64,000 nucleotides of DNA from Synaphobranchus kaupii (taxonomy: Eukaryota; Chordata; Actinopteri; Anguilliformes; Synaphobranchidae): positions 21,084,924 through 21,148,923 of the forward strand of contig CM056385.1 in assembly GCA_029718625.1 (NCBI GenBank), given 5' to 3'. A program made the position numbers and the translations under genes. Below, piece by piece: positions 24,363 through 34,683 of this stretch; the stretch's first letter is position 1, and every line of letters begins with the position of its first letter. A model generated the notes under the pieces. It was not told the DNA's origin, searched no databases, and worked only from the letters and a program-made list of their open reading frames with translations.

Positions 24363-25655
24363 CAAGCCTGAAAGCTAAATCCTACAGTTAGCCTATGCAC
24401 AAAGCATACTGGGACCACATGACGTATGCACGAGTGTGTCTGAGAGAGTGCTATTTGTATAGCAAGTCTAACGAGAAGCTAGTCCATTGACTGGAATAAT
24501 AACTAGCACAAAAATTGCCGAACAAACTAAAGTTAAGTTTTCTAGCAGACATAGGCTATTAGGTTAAAGCCTGTTAACAAGTAAGTTCAATAATTTGAGG
24601 AAATATAATGGAAACTCATTCGTGGGGAACTGCAGCTTTACAGCACATTAAGCACATGGTTCGCTGTTATCATCACCTCCAATAAAAAAACATAAGCTTT
24701 TCATTTCCCGTTCATTGTTGCACTGTACGTACAGTAGCCTACATAATAAGTTACTTGTTCATGTGCAACGAAATTGACTCTCGTCAAATCGCAACCAACT
24801 CAATGTAGCCTGTGGTCCAGAGACCTGAAAGCTAAATGCTACAGTTAGCGTATGCGCAAAGCATACTGGGACCACATGACGTATGGCACAAGTGTGTCTG
24901 AGAGAGTGCTATTTGTATAGCAAGTCTAACCAGAAGCTAGTCCATTGACTGGCATAATAACTAGCACAAAATTGCTGAACAAATTAAAGTTAAGTTTTCT
25001 AGCAGACATAGGTTTTCAAAATGAAAAAAAAAAAAATACTGACCAAAATGGATTTTAAATACATTCTTAATTCCACAAGAATGTATCCTGTGTATTTATA
25101 TTTGTTTCATAGCTTTTAAGGTGATATAAATACATTTTTAAACAAGATTTCAGATTTTCCCACCCAGAAATGTCAGGTGGCACAACCATATATGAATTTT
25201 GAATAATACACTTTTAATGTATTTACCACTACTGAAATTTGACGAGAGTCAATTTCGTTGCACATGAACAAGTAACTTATTATGTAGGCTACTGTACGTA
25301 CAGTGCAACAATGAACGGGAAATGAAAAGCTTATGTTTTTATTGGAGGTGATGATAACAGCGAACCATGTGCTTAATGTGCTGTAAAGCTGCAGTTCCCC
25401 ACGAATGAGTTTCCATTATATTCCTCAAATTATTGAACTTACTTGTTAACAGGCTTTAACCTAATAGCCTCTGTCTGCTAGAAAACTTAACTTTAGTTTG
25501 TTCGGCAATTTTGTGCTAGTTATTATTCCAGTCAATGGACTAGCTTCTCGTTAGGCTTGCTATACAAATAGCTCTCTCAGACACACTCGTGCATACGTCA
25601 TGTGGTCCCAGTATGCTTTGTGCATAGGCTAGCTGTAGCATTTAGCTTTCAGGCT

Positions 25656-25975
25656 TTATAGAAATGAGGATTTCTTTACAGAAATGAGGATCTCAATTTA
25701 GAAATAAGGATTTAATTTTAGAAATGAGGATTTCAATTTAGAAACGCGGATTAATTTTTAGGAAAAACGGATTTACATTTAGAAACAAGGATTTCTTTTT
25801 AGAAACAATGATTTAATTTAGAAATTAGGGTTTCTTTTTAGAAACAAGGATTTATTTTTAGCAACAAGGATTTTGTTTTACAAATGAGGATTTATATTTA
25901 GAAACAAGGATTTTTTTTTAGAAAAGAGGATTTCTACAACAAATAAACAAATATTGCTTTTTAGAAATGTGGATT
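25656..25975. repeat. subterminal repeat ladder, right (inverted)
   Basis: The same units in opposite orientation: TTTAGAAA(T/C)(G/A)AGGATTT repeated about 16 times with variation. Confidence 0.75.
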
Positions 25976-25992
25976 GCACCTCTGGGCCACCG

Positions 25993-26310
25993 TACTACGG
26001 GCCCAGTTCTGACAGTATTGCTCTAGTAGATCCAGATGTTGCTGTAGCCCTTGTTCTGTGGGTGATGGCAACAGCAGGTAATCTGCATAGAGAAAGAATT
26101 TAGCTTCCTTGTTATTTAGGGTTAGGCCAGGGATTGCAGATTGTTCCAACAGCACCGCTAACTCATTAATATAGAAATTGAAGAGTGTTGGGGACAAGTT
26201 GCATCCCTGAAAAACACCTTGACCTTGAGTGAAGAAATCTGTTCTTTTATTGTCAATTTTTACTCCACACTTATTATTGACATAAATTGATTTGATTACC
26301 CCCTTTTTAT
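25993..26310 (-). pseudogene. LINE reverse transcriptase, palm part
   Basis: Encodes NNKCGVKIDNKRTDFFTQGQ, GVFQGCNLSPTLFNFYINEL and LTLNNKEAKFFLYADYLLL. The catalytic YADD box reads YADY here, a substitution of the second Asp that would abolish activity. It continues to LEQYCQNWA, where the foldback transposon cuts in. Confidence 0.85.
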
Positions 26311-26632
26311 AAGGGTGGCATGGTGGTGCAGTGGTTAGCACTGTCGCCTCACAGCAAGAAGGTACCGAGTTCGAATCCCAGCCGAGGGCCTTTCTGAGTG
26401 GAGTTTGCATGTCCTCCCTGTGTCCGCGTGGGTTTCCTCCGGGTACTCCGGTTTCCTCCCACAGTCCAAAGAGGCTAATCGGAGACTCTAAATTGCCCAT
26501 GGTGTGTGTGCCCTGTGATGGATTGGCAGCCTGTCCAGGGTGTATTCCTGCCTCTTGCCCAATGCATGCTGGGATAGGCTCCAGCACCCCCTGCAACCCT
26601 GACCAGGAATAAGATGGATGGATGCCTTTTTA
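26302..26632 (+). mobile_element. tRNA-derived SINE with target-site duplication
   Basis: The body is 26311-26624. The head has GCAGTGGTTAGCACTGTCGC (A-box side) and GAGTTCGAATCCC (B-box), then the fish SINE body TGGAGTTTGCATGTCCTCCC, GGTTTCCTCCGGGTACTCCG and ending in (GGAT)n. CCTTTTTA-type sequence occurs on both sides (26302-26310 and 26625-26632), a target duplication inside the LINE. The clean boxes and clear duplication suggest a later insertion than the LINE itself. Confidence 0.88.
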
Positions 26633-27121
26633 AAATCTATAAAGCAGGCAAAAATTTTACCCTTGTTTTTTTTGGTGTACATTTGATTAATTAATTAATT
26701 AATTTTGATTAATTAGGGTGTGTAGGGTGTAAACATGGTCAGTTGTGTGGTGTTTTGGTAGAAAGCCAATTTGCCCTTTGCTCAAGACATTGTGTTCAAT
26801 AAGAAAGGCCACCATTCTGCCATTGATAATGCTGTAGAAAACCTTCCCCAGATTGCTGCTCACACAGATGCCTCGGTAGTTATTAGGGTCAAATCTGTCT
26901 CCACTTTTGTATATTGGGGAAATCAGCTCCTGGTTCCAAATATCAGGAAAGCAGCCAGCTTGCAGAATAAGATTGAACAATTTGAGCAGGGCCTGTCGCA
27001 GCTCAGGGGTGCTGTGTTTAAGCATCTCTGTCCTGATGCTGCCAGGTCCACATCCAGGTTTTAGTTTTTTAATGTTGTCTTCCAATTCTTTCATTGCAAT
27101 TTGGTAATCATGAGTGTTGCT
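26633..27121 (-). pseudogene. LINE reverse transcriptase, N-terminal part
   Basis: Minus-strand translation gives KELEDNIKKLKPGCGPGSI, LISPIYKSGDRFDPNNYRGI and LSKGQIGFLPKHHTTDH, then KNKGKIFACFIDFKKA, the first RT motifs with the conserved first Asp in FIDF. An expanded (ATTA)n tract near 26690-26712 breaks the frame. About two dozen residues expected after FKKA are missing before the next segment resumes. Confidence 0.8.
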
Positions 27122-27144
27122 TCAAGGATTCACAACTTTTCTTG

Positions 27145-27300
27145 ATTCAACTCTCTCTTTCTCAATTTGCTTTATTGACCAGGACAACCATAGTCATATT
27201 GCCCAAAGCAACATACAGAACATATAGGAACATGGAACTTCATATACACAACATGCAAACAAGTATGACAATACTCACAAAAAACAATATATAAAATAAA
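27145..27300 (-). mobile_element. probable 3' end of another LINE copy
   Basis: TCAATTTGCTTTATTGACCA and ATTGCCCAAAGCAACATA resemble, on the minus strand, the 3' UTR seen in fish LINEs of the same general kind as the one to the left. Only this fragment is visible. Confidence 0.4.
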
Positions 27301-28559
27301 CATATTGACATTCTTAACGTTTTTTTATATTCATATCTATTTTTTTAACATATTAATCTCCTCAGCTTGGCAGTACAGTCATTGCAATCGGCAATGACAA
27401 GCCACACTACATCAGCAGTTCAAAAATGAAGTTTCGGGCAGGGTACATCAGAATGACTTCTGAGCGTTGTTTCATTGAGCCATTTTACCCTGTGCAATAC
27501 ATGCAATGAATAATGATACAAAGGCCTCTGTGTCTATCTTCTTGCAGCTGTATTTTTGGATTATTTGAATACTGATAGATACCTTTCATGTTATTTAACT
27601 AAATCATTAACTAATTGTGGGATGGACACTGTTGCAAAGTGTTTTTAGCCATGCATTTGATTATTTGAATACTGATAGATACCGTTCATGTTATTTAATT
27701 AAATAATGAAATAATCGCGGTATAGAGACTGTTGCACAGTGTTTTTAACCATGTTTAAACACGAATGTGGACAGGAAAATATTTAGCCCTATTCTATTCT
27801 GCTTTATTTCAAAATATCAGAGATGACTATGTGCGTTTTTTCTCACACGATTCACACGATTTCCCAATAAATGCAAATTGTAAATACCACACGGGAAAGG
27901 CTAATGGTGCGTAATGAATCAGCAATCAACCCGAGCCTGACATCTTGTGATTGGAACCCAGTTTTTTTTTTTCTTTACGTAGTCTGTGTAACCCTGGAAT
28001 AAACAAGCCGCCCTCATCAGTGTGTGTGGGTGTCTGTGTGCGTGTGCATGTTTTTGTCCACTTTCAAACTTCACGGTTATACAAAGCATAAATTTCTTCC
28101 ACCCTTGAACTCAGCCAGCTGATTTCACTAATTAGTTCTACCTCCTGGCTGCGGAATAGCAACTCCAGGTGATTGGATCAAAATACCGGGGAGGACTTTT
28201 ATTTTCTGAACCTGGACTTTCCACCTCTGATCATTGTCCACCTTAAATCTTATTCAAAGGGCCACACTGTGAGTGGGGTAGGTGGACAGGCAGCCTGCTG
28301 ATAATTTAGTGCAGTGTTCAGCTGCGAGTTAATGTCCCGTCGGCCACAGAGATTAGAGCAGAGTGCCTCCCTCTGAGAGAACTTATTTAACTGCCAGGAG
28401 AATGTGCACTCCGCCAACCCCACCCCCCCTCCCCCTTTCTCCTTCTTCCCTTCATTTGCTAGGAGGCTTCATGGGCAAAGAACAGGACCGACACCTCCTT
28501 CTCACAACAGCAGGGCTGAAGAGAAGCTGGAGAACCGGGACATAATACTGAGATTGTTT
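27301..28559. other. noncoding, with one 100-bp tandem duplication
   Basis: No gene recognised. Positions 27559-27658 and 27659-27758 are two diverged copies of a 100-bp unit starting GATTATTTGAATACTGATAG. Confidence 0.5.
27559..27758. repeat. 100-bp tandem duplication
   Basis: Two head-to-tail copies share GATTATTTGAATACTGATAG, TTCATGTTATTTAA and GACTGTTGCA(A/C)AGTGTTTTTA, with about 15% differences. Confidence 0.8.
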
Positions 28560-28574
28560 CTGTGCTGAGGATTC

Positions 28575-28630
28575 TCTCTCTCTCTAACTCTCTCCCACTC
28601 TTATTCAAATTCAAAATCTATCTACCCCAG

Positions 28631-28696
<66 letters not shown>

Positions 28697-28704
28697 TCTC
28701 TCTC
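28575..28704. repeat. (CT)n / poly-C(64) / (CT)n tract
   Basis: A run of 64 consecutive C at 28631-28694 is framed by CT-rich sequence on both sides. The length may be partly a sequencing or assembly artefact. The proline-rich frame over it is spurious. Confidence 0.9.
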
Positions 28705-29224
28705 TTTAACTGAAAATGGCAAAGAACCTATTGGCAGGACTCTGATTTGTATGATAGGATTATAAAAGTGATGTGAAACTGTACTGGGCAGCAGTATGGG
28801 GGAATGAATAAGTGGTGTTATAAATGGAGGCTGAATGCATGCTAAAATGCTGAGTGGGGCACAACTATTGTTCAGGTTACTTAGTCTGCATTACGGTAAT
28901 AAATATCCCACTATGAAAATTAACAGCTGCAGTCTTAGTTGCTCCGGGTAAAAAGCATTTGCTAAGCAAGCAAATGAGAAAGGCTTGGACAACTATTATC
29001 CTTGACCTGTTTGCACCCTGCAAACATGTACTTTCAACTATCTGTCCATTCTACCCTGGTTAAAAGGCAGTGTTGCAAAGAGTTTTAAGTGTATCATTGC
29101 TGAAATGATGCCGTGTGGCCATTCCCGGCTCAACAGATTCCATAACCCCAGTACAGATTCCATGTCCTTAGCAGACTACCTTTCCTGTAACTGCTGCATT
29201 GCTTTGGGAATACTTTTTCTGTCC
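28705..29224. other. noncoding, no gene seen
   Basis: About 500 bp without recognisable features. Confidence 0.4.
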
Positions 29225-29340
29225 ATCTGTTTATACAGCTGGATATGTGGGTGAAGAAACTCAGGTCAAGGACCTTGATCGAGGGTACAATGGCAGTGCC
29301 ACACCTGGGATTTAATCCTGCAGCCTCTGAGATACATTGG
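29225..29340 (-). mobile_element. tRNA-derived SINE fragment, copy 3
   Basis: Contains ATACAGCTGGATATGTGG, AAGGACCTTGATCGAGGGTA and CAGTGCCACACCTGGGATTT, the body and B-box side of the same family as copy 1, on the minus strand and diverged. Confidence 0.55.
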
Positions 29341-30235
29341 CTCCTCAATGTTAGTCTGTCCATGACTTTAGCATAGTGAACATAGGAGAACAGAAAAGGA
29401 CAGCTATCCTCTTTTTATTTAATCTTGATCTAACCAGACGTGCTAACTGCACGCTCTCGTTTTACAGTGGCAAGCATATGCAGGGGAATGAAAGCGACTG
29501 TGCAGAGAAAGAACCGTAAGTGTGATGATTAGAGGGCCAGACTGAGAAAGTCAGATTTGGGCACGCATCCAGAACACCGGGGGGAATAACTCCCACTCTT
29601 TGCAAGTGTTGTGGGATTTTTAATGTGTGAGTCACTCCGTTTAGCGGCACCGCGAACGGTGCATTCTTCCCATCATGCATCGCTTGGCCCTGCTGAACTC
29701 TCAAGATTTCGAGAGATTCCGTGCCAGAGTTGGAGTAGAAAAAGCTGTGGTCTATTAAGGGGGGGGGGGGGGGCTGGGCTTCCACTCAAATCCTTGGTTT
29801 GAAACGGCTTTCACGCTCAAACCTGCGAAACGTTTATGTTTATAAATTTAGCGGACGCTAAGCTGTCCTGAGCGGCTTATTGCACAGTGCACACATTAAG
29901 GTTTGGCGAACATTAGCATTCATTGAAATTGATTATCGCGATGAAAATCATGCATTAACGTTTGCAACAATGCTGTGAGGGAGACTTGCGAAATATTTGC
30001 TATGTAAAAACAAAACAGGCTCCCTAACTTACAAAGGGATGCGATTAAGCAAAAAGTGCATATTAAGAACACCTTTGGTGCAGAAGTGAGTGAAGAATAG
30101 AGAGGGTGAGTCTGGGTTTATGTACCTGAGCTGCAGCTCCAGGAGATGAGCTCTCAGCCAGCAACGGTGTTCTGACAAGCTGTAGCCGTGTGAGCAAAAG
30201 CAGTGAATAAGTAATAAACTGCTTTAAAAATTCAT
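29341..30235. other. noncoding, with a SINE tail fragment
   Basis: A poly-G run (about 29759-29773) is present. Near 29845-29880, ATTTAGCGGACGCTAAGC resembles the tail end of the SINE family on the minus strand. No gene was recognised. Confidence 0.4.
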
Positions 30236-30760
30236 ACAAAACAGAAGAAATGCCATGGGCCGCGTTGCTGTCTGACCCATCCCGCAGCGTGTAGGGTCAG
30301 CGCAAAATGCGCAGATATAACCGGAGAGACAGTGCGGCCTGCCCTGCCTGGCTTTTCACAGATGTGACTTTCACATCCGCACTTCAGGACCGTGCGTGGG
30401 GTTGTACGGCACGAGGCTCTTCGACTCCCCGAGACCTCCTGCTCTCCCGTACGTCTTAAAAAGCGAAACCTCTGTAGTGCACTTTGCATGCGGGGAAAAA
30501 CTAGCGAGCAAAAACCTCATCTGTCATCGTTGGCCCCTCGCTGCAGCTCAGCTCCACGCCGTAATGAGGTTTCTGCTCAGAGTTACAAAGAGAACTGCAG
30601 TCACATAAATTGTACTTTTATTATTACCCCCCCCCCGCCCCCCTTTGGTCGTTAGGGCTCTCCCTGCTTCATGCCCCGGTTGGAGGGCCAGGTAAAGCCG
30701 GGACACGGCGCTCTTTGTCTGCAGGTTGAATGGCAGGTGCCGGCATACTGTAGATATAGA
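30236..30760. other. GC-rich, CpG-containing patch, function unknown
   Basis: Clearly richer in G+C and CpG than its surroundings, with an interrupted C run near 30627-30643. Open frames on both strands are short and match nothing known. It could be a promoter or CpG-island-like element of an unseen transcript. Confidence 0.35.
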
Positions 30761-31019
30761 ATTATACATGTGACATATCATGTAATGTAATGGTAATTTG
30801 GAATTCTGAAATGGAACAATTTGGCAGCCATCTTACCTGGGTACAGCTATGGCAAAAGTATCATGTACTTTCTAACCCACTGCGATGTCATAATCGGGTC
30901 TCAGAAGCCAGCTAGCTGATGATTGGCTCATATATATAAAACCATGGTTACTGGCCACCATCTTACTTGGGTATGGTCTCAAAAATTGTGCCATATGTCA
31001 CATCTATGGTTCTATTTCT

Positions 31020-31275
31020 ATGGGTGCCGGTATCGGAGAGGGGGAGAGCCCCCCGCAGCGCTCCGCTCTTGGCCAGCTTCACTGAGCTCGAGCTTCTCAG
31101 CTGGTGTTTCCGGCGGCCGAACATTAAGACGCAGAAATGCGTTTCCCTTCCTCCGCGACGTGCCGGGAAATGAGGGTTACTGCGTCGGCCTAGCCCCGCC
31201 AGCGCTTGTTTATGTGCGTCAGTTCGCTCTCCGCTCAAAGCACCCAGTCGATACTGTGGGTGTGAGAGGTAGAGG
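31020..31275. other. second CpG-rich patch, function unknown
   Basis: About 250 bp with many CpG steps (for example TTTCCGGCGGCCGAAC and CCGCGACGTGCCGGG). The frames here, up to 123 codons, do not resemble a known protein. An unannotated first exon or promoter is possible. Confidence 0.35.
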
Positions 31276-31305
31276 GATGGTGTGGTGTGTTTAACTTTAT
31301 AGAGA

Positions 31306-31445
31306 CAGGGTGTTGCAGTTTGGGCAACAATGTATCAAGCTGTTGCCAGAAGAGTTGCTGGTTCAAATCCTAAATGGAGCATTACCGAAGAAACATTGAG
31401 TGTGGTACTTAACTTGAATTGCCTCAGTAAATATTCCGCTGTGTG
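31306..31445 (+). mobile_element. tRNA-derived SINE fragment, copy 4
   Basis: Plus-strand copy with GCTGGTTCAAATCCTAAATG (B-box), then GTACTTAACTTGAATTGCCT, CAGTAAATATTCC and GCTGTGTGAA, matching the body of copies 1-3. The tail is missing. Confidence 0.6.
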
Positions 31446-32483
31446 AATTTAAGATCTGGGAATTATACAAGTTGATTTTAACAAAGGCATGTGCCAAGAA
31501 AACATTAAAAAAGCAAAGGGTTTTGCTGTCATTGTTCTTCTCGAAATGTCACAATACACAAAATGCACTCCATTTTAGTGCTGAGTACATAATGGCTTTA
31601 AAATATGTATATCATCTTTTCGAGGGTAATATGCTATTTGTAGATTTTAGATTTTGAGCATGTACTGAAGCCGATGTACGTTTGCAACAGACCCAGTCTG
31701 GAAAGGCCATTTCATTAGTCAGAGATTAATATTTAAAGCTTTTTTCATTGAATGTGACTGGAGACTTGGTGGGGATATGGATTTGAAAAGGTTTGGTAGG
31801 GGTGCTTTGATCTGGCACAGAATGGAGCGTTATCAGCAGAAAGAATCCACCTGTGGAATTCTGCTCTCTGAAGTGAGCCAGGTACTAAAACAGTAGTAGT
31901 AGTAGTAGTAGTAGTAGTGAATCTAAGCAGCTGCCAGCCAGTTCCAGCTTGAATGGCTATCACTCCATTGTTTCTGGAGGTGCATCAGGGTGCTCACGAA
32001 AAAGGAGAAAGCTCTTCATCACACAGCAATTAAAATTTTTGAGCTTTTGTGCGGTTGCAGGGTGTGGGAGATCAAGTTCAGGAGGGACAAGTGCAAGCCT
32101 CACAGTCAGGGATGATACAAAATACCCCAAATGTAAATGCATCAAAATAAACTACAAAATACTGCAACCAGAAAGAATGTATCAAAATAAAATACTGTAT
32201 TTTGCATTTTGAAAATACAATAAAATACATTTCCTGGCGAGCATTGGATCAGTGATTCACAAACCCTGTGGTAAGCATAAGGGACTGACTTCACCTTAGA
32301 AACTTTTACTTCGTTTTTTCTTTGGCACAAGCTTAACATAGAACACCATTGCTTGAAGCAAGCAGCTCATTAGCACATAGTATGTGGTTGTCAGCTAGGG
32401 TATGGCAGAGTAATAACGGACATTACGGATCAAGTAAAATTGTTTAAACTCCTTTTAAATGTCCAGCGTTAACAAGAACAAAG
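31446..32483. other. noncoding, with short repeats
   Basis: Contains a (GTA)n repeat at 31892-31919. At about 32113-32230 there is an AT-rich patch with repeated AAAATAC(T/C) motifs that may be a transposon remnant. No gene was seen. Confidence 0.4.
31892..31919. repeat. (GTA)n microsatellite
   Basis: Nine perfect AGT units. Confidence 0.95.
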
Positions 32484-33015
32484 TTAATAACTGCAGTGAA
32501 ATAAGTGATAAAAAATTAGTTTTAAGACATTTATGATGAAAAATGTATTTTGCGGAAAATTTAAAAACATAAGACTATAATCTTATGTCCAAAAAGGGCT
32601 AAAATGGTCACCAAAATAAAAATGCCATTTTTTGATTCCGATGTATAGAAAATTATATTTACTTAATAACTGCAGTGAAATAAGTGAAAAATAATGAGTT
32701 TTAAGACATTTATGATGAAAAATATGTTTTGGGGAAAATTTTAAAACATAAGACTATAATCTTATGTCCAAAAAGGGCTAAAATGGTCACCAAAATAAAA
32801 ATGCCATTTTTTGATTCCGATGTATAAGAAATTATATTTACTTAATAACTGCAGTGAAATAAGTAAAAAATAATGAGTTTTAAGAAATTTATGATGACAA
32901 ATGTGTTTTGGGGAAAATTTAAAAACATAAGATTATAGTTTTATGTCCAAAAAGGGCCAAAATGCTCAAAAAAATTAAAATGCCATTTTTTGATTCCGAT
33001 GTATAGGAAATTAAA
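32484..33015. repeat. 179-bp tandem repeat, three copies
   Basis: The landmark CTGCAGTGAAATAAGT occurs at 32491, 32670 and 32849, exactly 179 bp apart. Each unit ends in AATGCCATTTTTTGATTCCG and ATGTATA. Copies differ by a few per cent, with the third the most diverged. Confidence 0.92.
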
Positions 33016-33186
33016 CGCCCAAAGACGTTCGGTATATTTAGCAACGTGACAAGAAGCCATGAAACATTAGCTAACACATTAACGGGGGTCAAGTTGCATC
33101 CCTGCTTAAACGATCTTGCTAACATTAGCTGGATTGTTCATTCAATGGTGCCTGTCTAGCTAGTGTTCTCTACAAAACCAGCTAAC
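33016..33186. other. noncoding gap before the Tc1 element
   Basis: Short unique stretch with several GCTAAC/GCTAGC-type motifs. Nothing recognised. Confidence 0.4.
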
Positions 33187-33188
33187 TA

Positions 33189-33433
33189 AACTCCTCAAAA
33201 AAAGTTCGGAAACGTTATTTCAGTTGATTATAACTCCCCTTTAGTAATACCAATTGGTATTGTATTTTATATCGCTGGAAAGCCTGATTAGTCACCTTTA
33301 CAACGAGGTACAACTTGTAAGGATCATGCATTCGTGGAATGAGCAACACAGTTAACCGTGTGGGTAGCGGCCCAAAAAAATGTGCCAAAATCCCCTGCAA
33401 TATTCTTCTGTTGGTATTCACTCTCGTTTTGAG
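33189..33433. repeat. Tc1 left inverted terminal repeat
   Basis: Pairs with 34684-34928. It contains TAATACCAATTGGTATT, itself a short palindrome, and ends internally at CTCTCGTTTTGAG. Long repeats of about 200 bp or more place it in the IR/DR-like subgroup of fish Tc1 elements. Confidence 0.88.
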
Positions 33434-33535
33434 TTGCTTGGTGGATTGGATGATTGCACTCTCCCACAGTAATAAGGAAAAAACAACACATATTGGCCAT
33501 TTTTACACTTTATTCATTTTACACTGTCAGGGACC

Positions 33536-34555
33536 TCAGTAGCGTGTGGAAGATCCATACGCAGTCACAACAGCTTGGCACCTCCTCCTCATGCTGGTCA
33601 CCAGCCTGGTCACACACTGCTGTGGGATGGCATCCCATTCCTCAACCAGGATTTGCCGCAAGTCAGCCAACATGGTTGCGTTGGTCACTCTGGCACGTAC
33701 AGCACGCCCAAGCTGATCCCACAGGTGTTCAATTGGGTTGAGGTCTGGACTCACGGCAGGCCATTCCATCCTCTCCACTCCCAAATTCTGGAGGTACTCT
33801 GTGATGATCCTGGCTCTGTGGGGGCGAGCGTTGTCATCCTGGAGGATGGAGTTAGGTCCCAGATTCTGGAGATATGGGATCGCCACTGGCTCCAGAATCT
33901 CATTCAGATATCTCACTGCATTGAGATTGCCTTCAATGATGACAAGTTCTGTTTTGCCTGTGAGAGAGATACCGCCCCACACCATGACACTGCCCCCATT
34001 GAAAGGTGTCACGCGATCTGTGCAGCAATCTGCATAGCGTTCTCCACGCCGTCTCCATACTTTGATCCTGCCATCCAGCTTCCGCAGACAGAACCTTGAT
34101 TCATCACTGAACATGACGTTGCCCCACATTCTTAGGTTCCACTGTCGGTGCTGTCGACACCAGCGTAAACGGGCCTGACGGTGAAGGGCAGTCATTGCAG
34201 GCTTCCTGGCAGCCTTATAAGCACGAAGACCGGCCATGTGCAGTCTGTTCCTCACCGTCTGATCAGAGATCTGTCTGTGGTACCGTTGTGAAAATCTTGC
34301 CTGTAAATCTCTGGAAGAAAGCCTACGGTTCCTCAGTGAAGCAAGGGTGAGGAACCGGTCTTCTTGGGGTGTTGTCTTCCTGGGACGGCCACTTTGTGGT
34401 CTGTCTTTGACTTCACCAGTGTCACGGAACTTGGTCCTAAGTTTGGAAATGGTACCAGGGCTGACACCAAATAATGCTGCCACTCTGCGTACCGGAACAC
34501 CAGCTTCCACTTGCCCTATTGCACGGGCCTTATCCTGAAGGGACAAACGTGGCAT
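33536..34555 (-). CDS. Tc1/mariner transposase, uninterrupted
   Basis: Cuts and pastes the element at TA sites. I choose the Met that begins MPRLSLQDKARAIG (339 residues), because Tc1 proteins normally start this way. An upstream in-frame Met (34606) would add 17 residues. Residue numbers here follow the longer frame. Seen: an N-terminal helix-turn-helix (about 22-62, including VRRVAALFGVSPGTISKL); the GRPRK hook (73-77); a second HTH (about 95-130); and the catalytic triad D168 in FSDESRF, D258 in DDNARPH and E293 in PDLNPIEHLW, with 34 residues between the last two (DD34E). The glycine-rich VMVWGGISLTG box is intact. No stop or frameshift was found over the whole length, and the normal family size is about 340 residues. 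Activity is an inference. Confidence 0.93.
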   Translation of the reverse strand: MPRLSLQDKARAIGQVEAGVPVRRVAALFGVSPGTISKLRTKFRDTGEVKDRPQSGRPRKTTPQEDRFLTLASLRNRRLSSRDLQARFSQRYHRQISDQTVRNRLHMAGLRAYKAARKPAMTALHRQARLRWCRQHRQWNLRMWGNVMFSDESRFCLRKLDGRIKVWRRRGERYADCCTDRVTPFNGGSVMVWGGISLTGKTELVIIEGNLNAVRYLNEILEPVAIPYLQNLGPNSILQDDNARPHRARIITEYLQNLGVERMEWPAVSPDLNPIEHLWDQLGRAVRARVTNATMLADLRQILVEEWDAIPQQCVTRLVTSMRRRCQAVVTAYGSSTRY

Positions 34556-34683
34556 GTTTATGCTTGGAGCACACACAAACTCAACAAAGTTGCACGACCC
34601 ATGCACACAAGTGCTGTCAATTAGGTGCCAATCAGGTGCCAGTCACACACCTGTGACTGGCATACACTTGCCAGCACTTGAAG

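Larger units (their letters stand above)
23949..25992. mobile_element. 2.04-kb foldback DNA transposon with long inverted arms
   Basis: Ends CGGTGGCC...GGCCACCG are flanked by TA on both sides, and GTGCAATCCACATTTCTAAA is mirrored at the right. From each end inward lies a ladder of imperfect repeats of about 19 bp, of the form AAATCCTCATTTCTAAAT (left 23975-24362; inverted on the right 25656-25975). Next come long inverted arms 24364-24789 and 25237-25656, about 420 bp each and nearly identical. The centre holds a second, direct copy (24830-25015) of the outer part of the left arm, then about 220 bp of AT-rich unique sequence. No transposase. The superfamily is undetermined; the TA flanks are only suggestive. 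Confidence 0.8.
23140..27121 (-). mobile_element. degenerate LINE, minus strand, split by two insertions
   Basis: Three minus-strand segments of one non-LTR retrotransposon can be followed in order: 27121-26633 (start of the RT domain), 26310-25993 (RT palm) and 23948-23140 (after the palm to the C terminus). The gaps are a SINE (26311-26624) and a foldback transposon (23949-25992). The family resembles the I/Jockey-like fish LINEs that carry a C-terminal LYGSEVWGP motif. I cannot fix the clade more precisely. It has stops and frameshifts and is dead. Confidence 0.8.

Noticed and set aside
26331..26400. Free-standing tRNA gene suggested by the A and B boxes
   Set aside because: The boxes belong to a SINE with a long non-tRNA body, a (GGAT)n end and a target duplication. 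The cloverleaf is not maintained.
28562..28765. Proline-rich small protein
   Set aside because: It is the translation of the 64-C homopolymer.
33575..34099. 174-codon plus-strand frame within the Tc1 element
   Set aside because: It is the antisense shadow of the transposase, whose own frame has all catalytic motifs.
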